Assembly: GCF_021129235.1 (NCBI RefSeq)
Contig: NZ_JAJOMA010000001.1
Span: 496,001 to 560,000, forward strand
DNA: 64,000 nt
Source: Kineosporia mesophila
GTDB taxonomy: Bacteria; Actinomycetota; Actinomycetes; Actinomycetales; Kineosporiaceae
Direction of reading: 5' to 3'
Position 1 is the stretch's first letter, and every line of letters begins with the position of its first letter. Of this stretch, positions 9,251 to 18,095 are shown one piece after another. The notes beneath the pieces were generated by a model. The model was given only the letters and a program-made list of their open reading frames with translations. It was not told where the DNA came from and did no database searches. Made by a program: the position numbers and the translations under genes.

Positions 9251-10338
9251 CGGTACCTCACCCTGGCTGCCAGATCGGAGGGAACGGTGAGCCGGCCCAG
9301 CGCCGGCCCGATCGCGTCGATGCCCAGTACGTGTTGCGCGGCGCCCAGCCGGACCGCCTCGCCCGGCATGCCGAACACGGCCGAGGTGGCCTCGTCCTGG
9401 GCGATGGTCAGACCACCCTGACGGTCGATCTCCAGCAGCCCGGTGGCCCCGTCCCGCCCCATGCCGGTGAGCAGGACCGCCGCCACCCGCGGACCGTGCG
9501 ACAGCGCGAGCGACTCGAAGAGGATGTCGACGCTGGGCCGGCAGGAATGTCTCTCGGCCTCGGAGGTGAGGATCAGCGTGCTGCCCTGCACCCGTAGATG
9601 CTGCCCGGGCGGAGCCATCACCACTTCACCGGGCCCGACCCGGCTGAGCGGCTCACCGCTGATGGCGAGGTGCACCGGACGCTCCGTGACCTCCTGCAGC
9701 CAGTTGGCGAAGGCCACGCCGAACGACTCGTGCACGTGCAGCACCAGTAGCAGCGGCAGAGCGAAAGTGACCGGCAGGGTGCGCAGTACGGTCGCCACGG
9801 CGGTCGGGCCACCGGTGGACGCCCCGATCGCCGCCACGGTGTAGGGGTGAGCGGGATCCGGGGTGGGGGCCTCGGCCGGGCGCGGCGCCGGGAGGCCCCG
9901 GTGGCCGACCCGCCGGATCACCTTGATCTTCGAGACCAGTTTCACCGTGCGCAGGAACTCCCGGTCCCAGGCGTCGTTGCCGCCGTCCGGGTCCCGTCCC
10001 ACCGGTTTCTCCAGCACGTCCACCGCCCCGGCGTCCAGCGCCGCGATGGTGTCGATGAACCCCGCCCGGTTGTCGGCGCTGGAGATCACCAGGATCGGCG
10101 TGGGGCAGTGCTGCATCAGGTGTTCCGTGGCCGCCAGGCCGGTCATCCCGGGCAGCATCATGTCCATCGTCACGACATCGGGCCGCAGGCGGGTGCACTC
10201 GTCGATCGCGGCGGTGCCGTCGGCGGCCTCGCCCACCACCTCGATCGCCGGGTCCGAGCGCAGGGCGGCGACGATCCGGGCCCGCACCGTGCGCGAGTCC
10301 TCCACCACCAGCACGCGGATGGTTCTGCCCGTAGTCAT
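9247..10338 (-). CDS. cheB: Chemotaxis-type protein-glutamate methylesterase CheB
   Basis: 363 residues. An N-terminal receiver (IRVLVVEDSRTVRARI, phospho-Asp D59 in VVTMDMMLPG) is followed by a linker and the CheB esterase domain with the Ser (AIGASTGGP), His (LHVHESFG) and Asp (LLTGMGRDGA) triad. It removes methyl groups from, or deamidates, receptor glutamates when phosphorylated by CheA. The start is the ATG that overlaps the cheA stop as ATGA; the frame is open far upstream, but that extension is only shadow sequence antisense to cheA. The stop in turn overlaps the start of the triple-REC kinase. Confidence 0.96.
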   Translation of the reverse strand: MTTGRTIRVLVVEDSRTVRARIVAALRSDPAIEVVGEAADGTAAIDECTRLRPDVVTMDMMLPGMTGLAATEHLMQHCPTPILVISSADNRAGFIDTIAALDAGAVDVLEKPVGRDPDGGNDAWDREFLRTVKLVSKIKVIRRVGHRGLPAPRPAEAPTPDPAHPYTVAAIGASTGGPTAVATVLRTLPVTFALPLLLVLHVHESFGVAFANWLQEVTERPVHLAISGEPLSRVGPGEVVMAPPGQHLRVQGSTLILTSEAERHSCRPSVDILFESLALSHGPRVAAVLLTGMGRDGATGLLEIDRQGGLTIAQDEATSAVFGMPGEAVRLGAAQHVLGIDAIGPALGRLTVPSDLAARVRYR

Positions 10339-12458
10339 TTGTCTCCCTCGGACACCAGTTCGCCCACCGCGTCCAGCAGGGCGCTCTGATGGAACTGACC
10401 CTTGTCGATGTGCCCCCGCGCCCCGGCCGCCCGGCCCCGCTCGCGGTCGGCGGGGGAGGCCTTCGTGGTGACGAGAATGCAGGGCATATGGCGTAGTTCG
10501 CGTCGCGTGCGGGTCTGCTCGATGAATCCGAAGCCGTCCATGCCGGGCATCTCGACGTCGACCACCGCCACCGCGTACCGCTTGCGGGTGGCCATGGCCA
10601 GGCCCTCCTCGGCCGAACCGGCCTGGTCCACCTGGTATCCCGCGCTCTCCAGGATGGTGCGCTCGAGCATCCGGCTGGTCAGTGAGTCGTCCACGATGAG
10701 AATGCTGGTGCGCCGGGGCACGACGGGCGCGAGGGAAGCGGGACGACGCACGCGTCGCGCGGCCGCCGCGGTGGCCAGGTGGGCGGGATCGAGCACCGGG
10801 CGGGGGCGGCCGTCCAGGTCGATCCAGATGCCGCAGACCAGGGGCGGTACCGGAGCCAGGGCCGGAAGAGGGCGTACCGCCACCTCGGCGGTACCGACGA
10901 GCCGGTCGACCCCGACCGCGACCGGTCCGTCCTGGCCGTCGAGCACCAGCACGGTCCGCGTCGGGCCGGATCCGTCCGGCTGCGCCACCGCCAGTCCCAG
11001 CACGTCGACCAGCGGCATCCAGGGGATCCGCCGGCCCTCGTGCATCACCGCGAGGGGTCCGGAGAAGTCCTGGGCGCCGATCCGCCGGGCCTGCCGGACC
11101 GCGCGCAACGGCACCGCCACCACCGACCCGCCGTGTCCGGTCCCGGCCGGTTCCCCGGGCGGGTCGCTCGTGGCCCGGACCAGCACGACCTCCTGCGCGG
11201 TCATCGAGGCCGGGGCGATCAGGTCGATGGTGGTGCCCGCGCCCGGCACGGTGCTGATCTCGATCCGCCCGCCGATGCGCCGCACCACGTCCTGCACCAC
11301 GTCGAGACCGATGCCGTGGCCGGAGATCTCGCTGACGGTGGTCGCAGTGCTGATGCCGCTGCCGAGCAGGAGCCGCAGCGTGGCCTCGTCGTCGAGGGTC
11401 GCCTCGGCCGCCCGCCCGGCCCGCACCAGCTGGCTCCGTACCGCCGCCAGGTCGACACCGCGCCCGTCGTCGGCGCACCGGAACCACACCCCGTGCGCCC
11501 CGTGCGTGATCTCGACCCGTACCACTCCGACGGGGTCCTTGCCCGCGGCCGTGCGCTGCTCGGGGGTCTCCACACCGTGTGCCACCGCGTTGCGCACGAT
11601 CTGCCGCAGCGCGGTCTGTGCCCCGGCCAGCACGGTGGCGTCCACCGAGAGCTCGGCCCCGTGCACCTCCAGCCGGGCCCGCTTGCCCTGGGCCGCGGTC
11701 ACGTCCCGCACGCCCCGTTCCAGGTCGGGCACGATGGTCTCGACCGGGATCAGGCGCAGCCGCTCGGCGGTGGTGTACACCTCGCGCAGCTCCCGCTCGA
11801 TCCGGTCCGCGCTGGTCTCCAGATTCCGGGCCAGCCAGGAGAGTTCGTCGGCCTGCTCGTCGGTGAGACGGTCCTGCGCCGTCGTCCGCAGCCGCCGGGC
11901 CCGCCGGGCGCCCTCGCGCACGGTCCCCAGCTGGGTGCGGGTCTGGCCCACCCCGTCGATGAGGCTGTCGATCTCCAGCAGCGACGCCCGCGCGGTCTGG
12001 ACGGTGTTGGCCGGTTCCTCGGTGCGGGTCGCCTCGACGGCGGTGGACGGGGCCGATACCGTTGAGAGAGAAACGAGGTCGACCGTCCCGGTCTCGGCCC
12101 GGGGGGCCGGAACCACGCCGCCGGCCTCGAGAACGGATTCCGGCGCCACCGGTTCGGCCGCTGCCAGCTCGTCACTCAGCAGGTCCACCAGGGCCTGCAT
12201 CTGCTGCACCAGCTCGCCCGGCACCGGTCCGGCCGAGGTCCGGTACGGCCCGAGCATCTCCTCGAGTTCGTGCACCCGGTCGGCCATCCCGGTGAACCCC
12301 ACGACCCGGGCCGCACCCTTGAGGGTGTGGGCGTGCCGCAGACCGGTGCCGGCCAGCCCGGCCGCCGGGCCGCCCCGGGCCAGGCCGGACAGGGCTCCGG
12401 CGAGCTCGTCGATGAGCTCGCGGGCCTCGATCCGGAAGTAGTGGAGGAGATCGCTCAC
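10335..12458 (-). CDS. cheA: Hybrid chemotaxis histidine kinase CheA with C-terminal receiver
   Basis: 707 residues. The HPt domain comes first (RHAHTLKGAARVVG, phospho-His H44). Then come a dimerisation segment, an HATPase_c domain (RNAVAHGVETPEQR, CADDGRGVD, SGHGIGLDVVQ), a CheW-like P5 domain and a C-terminal receiver (ILIVDDSLTSRM, phospho-Asp in VAVVDVEMPGMDG). The CheA-REC fusion is typical of WspE/FrzE-like alternative systems rather than flagellar ones. GTG start, 3 bp after the MCP stop. There is no free-standing CheY in the operon, so phosphotransfer probably goes to its own receiver, CheB and the triple-REC kinase. Confidence 0.96.
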   Translation of the reverse strand: MSDLLHYFRIEARELIDELAGALSGLARGGPAAGLAGTGLRHAHTLKGAARVVGFTGMADRVHELEEMLGPYRTSAGPVPGELVQQMQALVDLLSDELAAAEPVAPESVLEAGGVVPAPRAETGTVDLVSLSTVSAPSTAVEATRTEEPANTVQTARASLLEIDSLIDGVGQTRTQLGTVREGARRARRLRTTAQDRLTDEQADELSWLARNLETSADRIERELREVYTTAERLRLIPVETIVPDLERGVRDVTAAQGKRARLEVHGAELSVDATVLAGAQTALRQIVRNAVAHGVETPEQRTAAGKDPVGVVRVEITHGAHGVWFRCADDGRGVDLAAVRSQLVRAGRAAEATLDDEATLRLLLGSGISTATTVSEISGHGIGLDVVQDVVRRIGGRIEISTVPGAGTTIDLIAPASMTAQEVVLVRATSDPPGEPAGTGHGGSVVAVPLRAVRQARRIGAQDFSGPLAVMHEGRRIPWMPLVDVLGLAVAQPDGSGPTRTVLVLDGQDGPVAVGVDRLVGTAEVAVRPLPALAPVPPLVCGIWIDLDGRPRPVLDPAHLATAAAARRVRRPASLAPVVPRRTSILIVDDSLTSRMLERTILESAGYQVDQAGSAEEGLAMATRKRYAVAVVDVEMPGMDGFGFIEQTRTRRELRHMPCILVTTKASPADRERGRAAGARGHIDKGQFHQSALLDAVGELVSEGDK

Positions 12459-12461
12459 GGG

Positions 12462-14012
12462 TCAGTCGCCCGAGTCCGTACGGTCGGGCCGGTCGGTCGA
12501 CCAGCCCGACGCGGCCCCGTAGTGCGCCGAACCGGCGGGCGCCAGAACACCGGACGTCTCCGGCTCGATGAGACGCCGCAGCCGGGCGGACAACTCGGCC
12601 AGCTGGGACGCGGTGGCCAGGGTCTGGGTGGAGCTGGCCTCGGTCTCCCGGGTGGTCTGGGTGACGTTGGCGACGGCGAAGTTCACCTGCTCCACGGCCG
12701 TGCTCTGCTGCTTGGTGGAGAGCTCGATCTCGCGGGCGGCCTCGGTGGTGGTCTGCACCAGCTCGACGATCTGCTCGAACTGGGAGGCGACGCTGGCGAA
12801 CTGGGCGCTGCCGGCGTCCACCGACTTGGCCCCGATCTCGGTGGCCATCATGGTGGTGTGCACGGAGTCGCGCACCACGTCGATCAGCGAGCGGATCTCC
12901 TTGGTCGACTCCGCGACCCGGTCGGCCAGCTTGCGGATCTCGTCGGCCACCACACCGAACCGCCGCCCCGACTCGCCCGCGCCGGCCGCCTCGATGGTCG
13001 AGTTGATCGCCAGGATGTTGGTCTGCTCGGCCAGTTCCGAGACAATGTCCAGCACCGCGCCGATCTGCTGCGACTTCTCGCCCAGCGCCATCATGTGGGT
13101 GACGATCTCCTGCACCTGATCGCGGATCTCGGTCATCGACTGCTGGGCCGTGGCCAGGTTGCCGCGCCCGGTGCCGCCCGCGTCCTTGGTCTGCTCGGCG
13201 ACCACCGTGACCCGCTGGGCGCTCTCGGTGATCTGCCGGGAGGTGGCCAGTAGCTCGGTGATGGTGGTGGAGATCTCGCTCATCGCGGTGGCCTGTTGCA
13301 TCGAGCCCACGGCCTGCTGGTTCGCGGTGGTCTGGAGCTCGGCCGAGGAGGTCTGCACCTCACCGACCGCGGTGCCGATGCGCTGCCGCAACCGGCGGGT
13401 GATCCAGACGCCGATCAGGGCGGTGGCCAGCACGGCGCCGCCGATCACCGAGACGATGGTGATGATGTCGCGCCGCTCGGCCGAGTCCGCGGCCCGGATC
13501 CCGTCGACGGCGAGCTGGTGCTCGTAGTCGGCGAACGCGGTCAGGGAACTCTGCAGGGCGATTCGCGTGGGGTTGGCGTTGAGGAAGGCCTCGGCCGCGT
13601 CGTTCGCACTGCCGTCCGCGCGCACGGCGATCAGATTGTTCTGGGCCGTGCGGGCCTCCGTCTCGGCGGCCTTGATCGTGGCGATCAGGGTCCGGCCGCG
13701 GGCGGTGTACACCAGCCCGCCGGCCTGATCGATCAGCGCCTCGAACCGCTCGGTGCTGTCCTGCGCCGCCGCCCGGTACTGGGGTTCCCGGGTGAGCAGG
13801 TAGGCGCGCACGTCGGCGGCCCGCTCGGCCCGGGCCGCGAGCATGCTCTGGGCCACGAGCTCCAGCCGGTTGTCCACCTCGATCACCCGGTTCTTGGCCC
13901 GCACCACCTCACCCAGGCCGTACAGCGCGACCGCGCCGCCGACCACGTTGAGCAGCAGCACCACGGCGAAGCCGACCGCCAGGGTCCGGCCAAAGGTCCA
14001 GCTCGAATTCAT
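12462..14012 (-). CDS. Methyl-accepting chemotaxis protein
   Basis: 516 residues from the ATG that follows the CheW-like stop as TGACATG; a longer in-frame start at 14054 lies inside the upstream gene. TM1 is near residues 8-30, followed by an extracytoplasmic four-helix-bundle-like sensor domain of about 130 residues. TM2 (IITIVSVIGGAVLATALIGV) comes next, then the cytoplasmic signalling domain with the hairpin tip EQTNILAINSTIEAAGAGES and GVVADEIRKLADRVAEST. It is the membrane receptor of the CheA/CheW array encoded beside it. The ligand is unknown. No obvious C-terminal CheR tether pentapeptide is seen. Confidence 0.93.
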   Translation of the reverse strand: MNSSWTFGRTLAVGFAVVLLLNVVGGAVALYGLGEVVRAKNRVIEVDNRLELVAQSMLAARAERAADVRAYLLTREPQYRAAAQDSTERFEALIDQAGGLVYTARGRTLIATIKAAETEARTAQNNLIAVRADGSANDAAEAFLNANPTRIALQSSLTAFADYEHQLAVDGIRAADSAERRDIITIVSVIGGAVLATALIGVWITRRLRQRIGTAVGEVQTSSAELQTTANQQAVGSMQQATAMSEISTTITELLATSRQITESAQRVTVVAEQTKDAGGTGRGNLATAQQSMTEIRDQVQEIVTHMMALGEKSQQIGAVLDIVSELAEQTNILAINSTIEAAGAGESGRRFGVVADEIRKLADRVAESTKEIRSLIDVVRDSVHTTMMATEIGAKSVDAGSAQFASVASQFEQIVELVQTTTEAAREIELSTKQQSTAVEQVNFAVANVTQTTRETEASSTQTLATASQLAELSARLRRLIEPETSGVLAPAGSAHYGAASGWSTDRPDRTDSGD

Positions 14013-14013
14013 G

Positions 14014-14490
14014 TCAGCCCTCTCGGTCCGCCGCGACACCCGCGACGAGGCCACGGATGGTCTCGATCAGGTCGCTCAGGTGAAGCCTCTGGTCGTCACC
14101 GATCTGGGCCGGGTCGACCCGGCGGAATCCGGTGAAATGCTCGAAGGTGATGGCCACTCCCGGCTCCGCCGCGGGAACCACCAGCCAGTAGGGGTTCTGC
14201 GCGGGCAGCCCGGACAGTTGGCCGAGGTCCCAGGCCGCCGCCACCGATCCGCGGTCGCTGACCACACCGATCATGGCCGGGTGCGCGGTCGGCAGCGGGG
14301 TGAGGACCGGCCGGGACATCACCCGGGCCACCTCGTCCAGGAAGATCACCCGTTCCTCGTCTCCGATCCGCACAGCCAGGACGTCCTCGATGTTGAGCAC
14401 CACCGGTGCCGGGTTCTCGGCGAAGGAGGCGTCGAACTCGGCCCGCAGTTCCGCGGCGCGGTCCGCCAGCTCACCCCGGTTCGGGCTCAT
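14014..14490 (-). CDS. cheW: CheW-like adaptor (divergent)
   Basis: 158 residues. Contains a CheW-type beta-barrel pattern (VLAVRIGDEERVIFLDEVARVM, shown as its start VLAVRIGDEE and the hydrophobic strands after it; then GVVSDRGSVAAAWDLGQL). It is more divergent than the second CheW of the operon. Expected role: couples the MCP to CheA. Its ATG overlaps the cheR stop (ATGA) and its stop is one base from the MCP start, so it is co-translated with both. Confidence 0.75.
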   Translation of the reverse strand: MSPNRGELADRAAELRAEFDASFAENPAPVVLNIEDVLAVRIGDEERVIFLDEVARVMSRPVLTPLPTAHPAMIGVVSDRGSVAAAWDLGQLSGLPAQNPYWLVVPAAEPGVAITFEHFTGFRRVDPAQIGDDQRLHLSDLIETIRGLVAGVAADREG

Positions 14491-15896
14491 CGGGCTTCAC
14501 CACCGTGCAGGCTGCGGTCGTCGCGGGACATCGTGCGGCACACCGAGAGCAGCGCCTGCCGGTCGAAGCCGCCGCCGAAGAGCAGCATGCGGCGGTCGCT
14601 CTCGGAGGGGAGCAGCTCGACGGCCCGGTCGTAGGCGCGTCCGGCCCCGGAACGGTCGCCGGTGGTCCGGCTGAGCCGGCCCAGGTGCAGATGGGCCAGG
14701 GCGAACCGGGGGTCGGCGTCGGCGGCGGCCCGCCAGTGCAGCACGGCCCCGCGGTTGTCGGCGTCCGCCTCCCGGCAGTTCGCGAGCACGGCGTGGGCGT
14801 CGGCCGACACCAGACCCCGGCCGAGCAGGCGGTGGGCGTCGCGGGCGGCCGCGGTCAGATCACCGGCGTGGCTCAGGAGAATGGCCCGCACCAGAACCAC
14901 TTCGGTCTCCCAGGGGGTTCCGGGAGGTGAGGTGGGCACGTCGATGACCTCGACCACGCCGAGGGCGGCGCCGAACCGCTCGGCCCGCATCAGGTCCAGG
15001 ACCCGGTCGAGCGACTCCCGGTCCGGCGCGGGGGGCGGGGACGGCACCGGCCGCGGCCCGGTCTTCGAAAGGCCATGCGCAGAGGACGATTCGGTGAGAC
15101 GGTAGTAGAAGGTCCCGTTGGTCTCGCGCAGGTCGAACTGCTCCGACACCCCGCGCAGCGTCTCGGCCGACCCGAGGAACAGGTACCCGCCCGGCATCAG
15201 GGCCGAGGCCAGCCGGCGCACCACCGCGGCCATCACCGGCGGGGAGAAGTACATCATCACGTTGCGGCAGAAGATGGCGTCGAAGGCCGGCCGCCAGAGC
15301 CCGGGATCGGGATCCACCAGGTTGGCGGCGCGGAAGTCCAGGTTCGCGCGCAGGTTCGGGTCCACCTCGTAGTGCTTCCCGACGGTCTGGAACCAGCGGT
15401 CCTGCACCGCCGGTGGCACGGCCCGCATCGACCACTCGGTGTACCGGCCGGCCCGGGCCTTCGCCAGAGCCGTCGGGTTCACGTCGATCGCGGTGATCTG
15501 CGCTTCCTCGTAACCGGCCTCGGCCAGGGCGATGGCCAGGGAGTAGGCCTCCTCGCCCCCGGCGCAGCCGGCCGACAGCAGACGGGCGGGGATCGGGGCC
15601 CGATCGGGTCGGGACATCCGGTCGGGCAGCACGGTCCCGGTCAGCACGGCGAACTGATCGGGCTGACGCAGGAAGTAGGTCTCGCCCACCGTGAGTTCGG
15701 AGGCCAGTGCGGCCAGTTCGTCCCGGGCGCCGGAACGTCCGGCCTCGCAGTTGTTCTCCAGGTCGTCGAGGTAGCGGGTTCCGTCCTGGTGGGCCGGGAG
15801 ACGGTGCGACAGGGCCTGGCCCAGCCGGTCCCGGTCGCCCGGGCCGAAGGTCAGTCCCAGCCGGCGTGAGACCAGGTCGGCGAACCGGTCCACCAC
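14487..15896 (-). CDS. cheR: Chemotaxis-type receptor methyltransferase CheR with TPR extension
   Basis: 469 residues. An N-terminal CheR all-alpha domain is followed by the SAM-dependent methyltransferase domain (LLSAGCAGGEEAYSLAI, FDAIFCRNVMMYFSP, GGYLFLGSAETL; about residues 100-275). A variable linker leads to TPR-like helices (about 300-450), as in WspC/FrzF-type CheR proteins where the repeats tether the enzyme to the array. It methylates receptor glutamates, opposing CheB. GTG start 23 bp after the upstream cheW; the exact start among adjacent GTG codons is uncertain. Confidence 0.94.
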   Translation of the reverse strand: MVDRFADLVSRRLGLTFGPGDRDRLGQALSHRLPAHQDGTRYLDDLENNCEAGRSGARDELAALASELTVGETYFLRQPDQFAVLTGTVLPDRMSRPDRAPIPARLLSAGCAGGEEAYSLAIALAEAGYEEAQITAIDVNPTALAKARAGRYTEWSMRAVPPAVQDRWFQTVGKHYEVDPNLRANLDFRAANLVDPDPGLWRPAFDAIFCRNVMMYFSPPVMAAVVRRLASALMPGGYLFLGSAETLRGVSEQFDLRETNGTFYYRLTESSSAHGLSKTGPRPVPSPPPAPDRESLDRVLDLMRAERFGAALGVVEVIDVPTSPPGTPWETEVVLVRAILLSHAGDLTAAARDAHRLLGRGLVSADAHAVLANCREADADNRGAVLHWRAAADADPRFALAHLHLGRLSRTTGDRSGAGRAYDRAVELLPSESDRRMLLFGGGFDRQALLSVCRTMSRDDRSLHGGEAR

Positions 15897-15919
15897 CGCG
15901 TCCCGCGGCCGGTTGTCGG

Positions 15920-16396
15920 TCAGGATGAGGTCACCTCCGTCAGCCGCTGCCAGGTCTCCTCCGGCAGGAGGTGAGAGGCCGCCAGGGCCAGCAGCAGACG
16001 CGAGTCGCGGGCGATCAGGGCCGAGAACAGCTGTGGGCCTTGGCCGTCCAGCAGCGGCGGGAGCTCCTCCAGCTCACCCTCGTCCACCGTGCGGATCCCG
16101 GTGACGCTCTCCACCGCCAGGGCCACCGAGCGGTTGTCGTCGGTGTGCAAGGTGATCCAGCGGGCGGCGGACACCGGCGGCCCTCCGGTCAGGACCCCGG
16201 AATCGACCACCGGAACCGCGGATCCCCGGATCCGTGCGACTCCCAGTACGAAAGGGGGCATCCCGGGAAAAGGTGCTACCGGTAGCGGTCGCAGCGTCTC
16301 CCGCACACTCGTCAGCGGAACGGCGAAGGTCTGATCACCCGTCCCGCACACCAGCAGCGAAAGACCCGGTCCGCTGCGGTCAACCCCCGTCTTCAC
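15920..16396 (-). CDS. cheW: CheW adaptor protein, first gene of the chemosensory operon
   Basis: 158 residues from GTG 16396. Canonical CheW features: LSLLVCGTGDQTFAVPL, then VRETLRPLPVAPFPGMPPF and GVARIRGSAVPVVDSG. It scaffolds MCP and CheA. The frame stays open upstream into the flavin monooxygenase gene, but that part is shadow sequence; GTG 16396 is the only good start between the upstream stop at 16453 and the CheW fold. It lies 56 bp downstream of the monooxygenase stop on the same strand, so some read-through from that gene is possible. Confidence 0.9.
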   Translation of the reverse strand: MKTGVDRSGPGLSLLVCGTGDQTFAVPLTSVRETLRPLPVAPFPGMPPFVLGVARIRGSAVPVVDSGVLTGGPPVSAARWITLHTDDNRSVALAVESVTGIRTVDEGELEELPPLLDGQGPQLFSALIARDSRLLLALAASHLLPEETWQRLTEVTSS

Positions 16397-16452
16397 CTGC
16401 GCAATGTCGGCGGATTCGGTGCTGGTCTTGACTCCCGGTGCCCACCGGGACC

Positions 16453-17895
16453 CTAGGGCCTGAAGCTCAGGCCCCGACCGTCGGTGCGTCCGGCCCGCAT
16501 CAGCAGGGCGTCGACCCAGTACGATGAGGTCAGCCGCCACGGCCAGCGTCGCCCCTGGGTGGGTACCCCCTGAGCCCGCTGGAGGTACCCGGATCTCAGG
16601 GGCATGAGGGGCGTGCGGTCCGCCGTGGGTGGGGGAGCGGCCACCACCGTGCGGTACCCGTTCCGGCGCAGGTAGTGCAGCGTCCGCACCATCAGGCGGG
16701 CCGACAACTCGGTCTTCAGCGTCCAGGAATTGTTCGCATAGCCCACCGAGACGGCCAGATTGGGCACACCGGACAGCATGGTGCCCCGGTGCATGACGAC
16801 GGCCGCGGGGTCCACCGGTGAGCCGTCCACCTCCAGGGCGATCCCACCGAGCAGCCTTACGCGCAGCCCGGTCGCGGTCACCACGAGATCCGCGGGCAGC
16901 ACCGTGCCGTCGTCCAGCACCACGCAGCGCGCGCCGAACGAGGCGATCCGCCCGGTCACCACCTCGGCGTCGCCGGCGCTGATCGCGGTGAACAGATCGC
17001 CGTCCGGGACTACGCACAGCCGCTGGTCCCACGGCCGGTACGGCGGCGTGAAGTGCCGTTCCACCGGATAGCCGGGCGGAAGCAGCGCCCGCACCCGGCC
17101 GATCAGCCACGCGGCCGTGCTGCGGGGCGCCAGCCGGCACAGGTGCCAGAAGAGACTCGTCACCGTGGCCCGGCGGGTCCGTTCCCAGCGGAAGGTCCAG
17201 GGCGGGGGCAAGCGGCCGAACCGGGCCCCGGCGTTGCGCCGGGCCAGGGAGATCACGTAACCGGGCGTGCGCTGCAGCATCACCACACTGCGGGCCCGGG
17301 GAGCGAGCGCGGGCACCAGGGAGACGGCCGTCGCGCCGCTGCCGATCACCACCACGTCCTGGTCGTCCCAGGTCAGGTTATCGGGCCAGAACTGCGGGTG
17401 CACCACACGCCCGGTGAATCCCTCCTGCCCCGGAAAAGACGGACGGTGTGGATCGTCGTAGTCGTAGTAACCCGTGTTCAGATAAAGGAAACCGCAGCTG
17501 AGAACCAGCTCACCCGCGTCCGTTGCGACCCGGACGACCCAGGTGGCCCGCTCGCTGCACCACGACGCCGACACCACCCGGTGCCCGTACCGGATACCGG
17601 CGGCGATCCCGTATTCCTCGGCTGTCTCTCGGATGTACTGCAGCACCGCCTGTCCCTGGGCGATCGCGGTGGGCGAGGTCCACGGCCGGAACGCGTACCC
17701 CAGCGTGAACATGTCCGAGTCGGATCGAACTCCCGGGTACCGGAACAGGTCCCAGGTACCGCCGCTCACCGGCCGGGCCTCCAGCACCGCGAGGGACAGG
17801 TCGGGCAACGATCGCGTCAGGTGGCACGCCGTGCCGATCCCGGACAGTCCGGCCCCCACGATCAGGACGTCGAGGTGCTCCATGGGACCAATCAT
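16453..17895 (-). CDS. Flavin-containing (Baeyer-Villiger-type) monooxygenase
   Basis: 480 residues, or 476 if the ATG at 17883 is used. An N-terminal FAD Rossmann motif (DVLIVGAGLSGIGTA), the fingerprint F-x-G-x-x-x-H-x-x-x-W (FTGRVVHPQFW, about residues 165-175) and a second dinucleotide motif (VVVIGSGATAVSLVP) are all present. Such enzymes use NADPH and O2 to oxygenate ketones, amines or sulfides; the substrate cannot be read from the sequence. It is expressed leftward, divergent from the sulfotransferase gene and upstream of the chemosensory operon. Confidence 0.9.
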   Translation of the reverse strand: MIGPMEHLDVLIVGAGLSGIGTACHLTRSLPDLSLAVLEARPVSGGTWDLFRYPGVRSDSDMFTLGYAFRPWTSPTAIAQGQAVLQYIRETAEEYGIAAGIRYGHRVVSASWCSERATWVVRVATDAGELVLSCGFLYLNTGYYDYDDPHRPSFPGQEGFTGRVVHPQFWPDNLTWDDQDVVVIGSGATAVSLVPALAPRARSVVMLQRTPGYVISLARRNAGARFGRLPPPWTFRWERTRRATVTSLFWHLCRLAPRSTAAWLIGRVRALLPPGYPVERHFTPPYRPWDQRLCVVPDGDLFTAISAGDAEVVTGRIASFGARCVVLDDGTVLPADLVVTATGLRVRLLGGIALEVDGSPVDPAAVVMHRGTMLSGVPNLAVSVGYANNSWTLKTELSARLMVRTLHYLRRNGYRTVVAAPPPTADRTPLMPLRSGYLQRAQGVPTQGRRWPWRLTSSYWVDALLMRAGRTDGRGLSFRP

Positions 17896-18095
17896 CGCTG
17901 TCGTCGGCCCGTCTGGCCCCTCGTGACGCGTTCACCCGCTCGTCACCGACGTCCGTTCGCTCGTCATCTCCCGTCCACCGAACGGACAGCCGGCACCGGC
18001 GTTCGTTCAGGGAGTGTTCAAATTGTGCGCCAATTCCGTCTCGGCACAGGTTCTCCATGTACAACGCACAGAGAAACTGCGTAACCTCTGCTCGC

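Noticed and set aside
10339-11487. N-terminal extension of CheB to a 746-residue frame
   Set aside because: The extension is Arg/Gly/Ala shadow sequence antisense to nothing functional and inside cheA; the receiver starts at the ATG that overlaps the cheA stop.
16397-17140. N-terminal extension of the first CheW to 406 residues
   Set aside because: The extra part overlaps the flavin monooxygenase in another frame and is not protein-like; the CheW fold begins just after GTG 16396.
18057-18095. Upstream ATG as the sulfotransferase start
   Set aside because: Possible, but the 13 extra residues are unconvincing and GTG 18096 gives a more natural basic N-terminus; left as an alternative.
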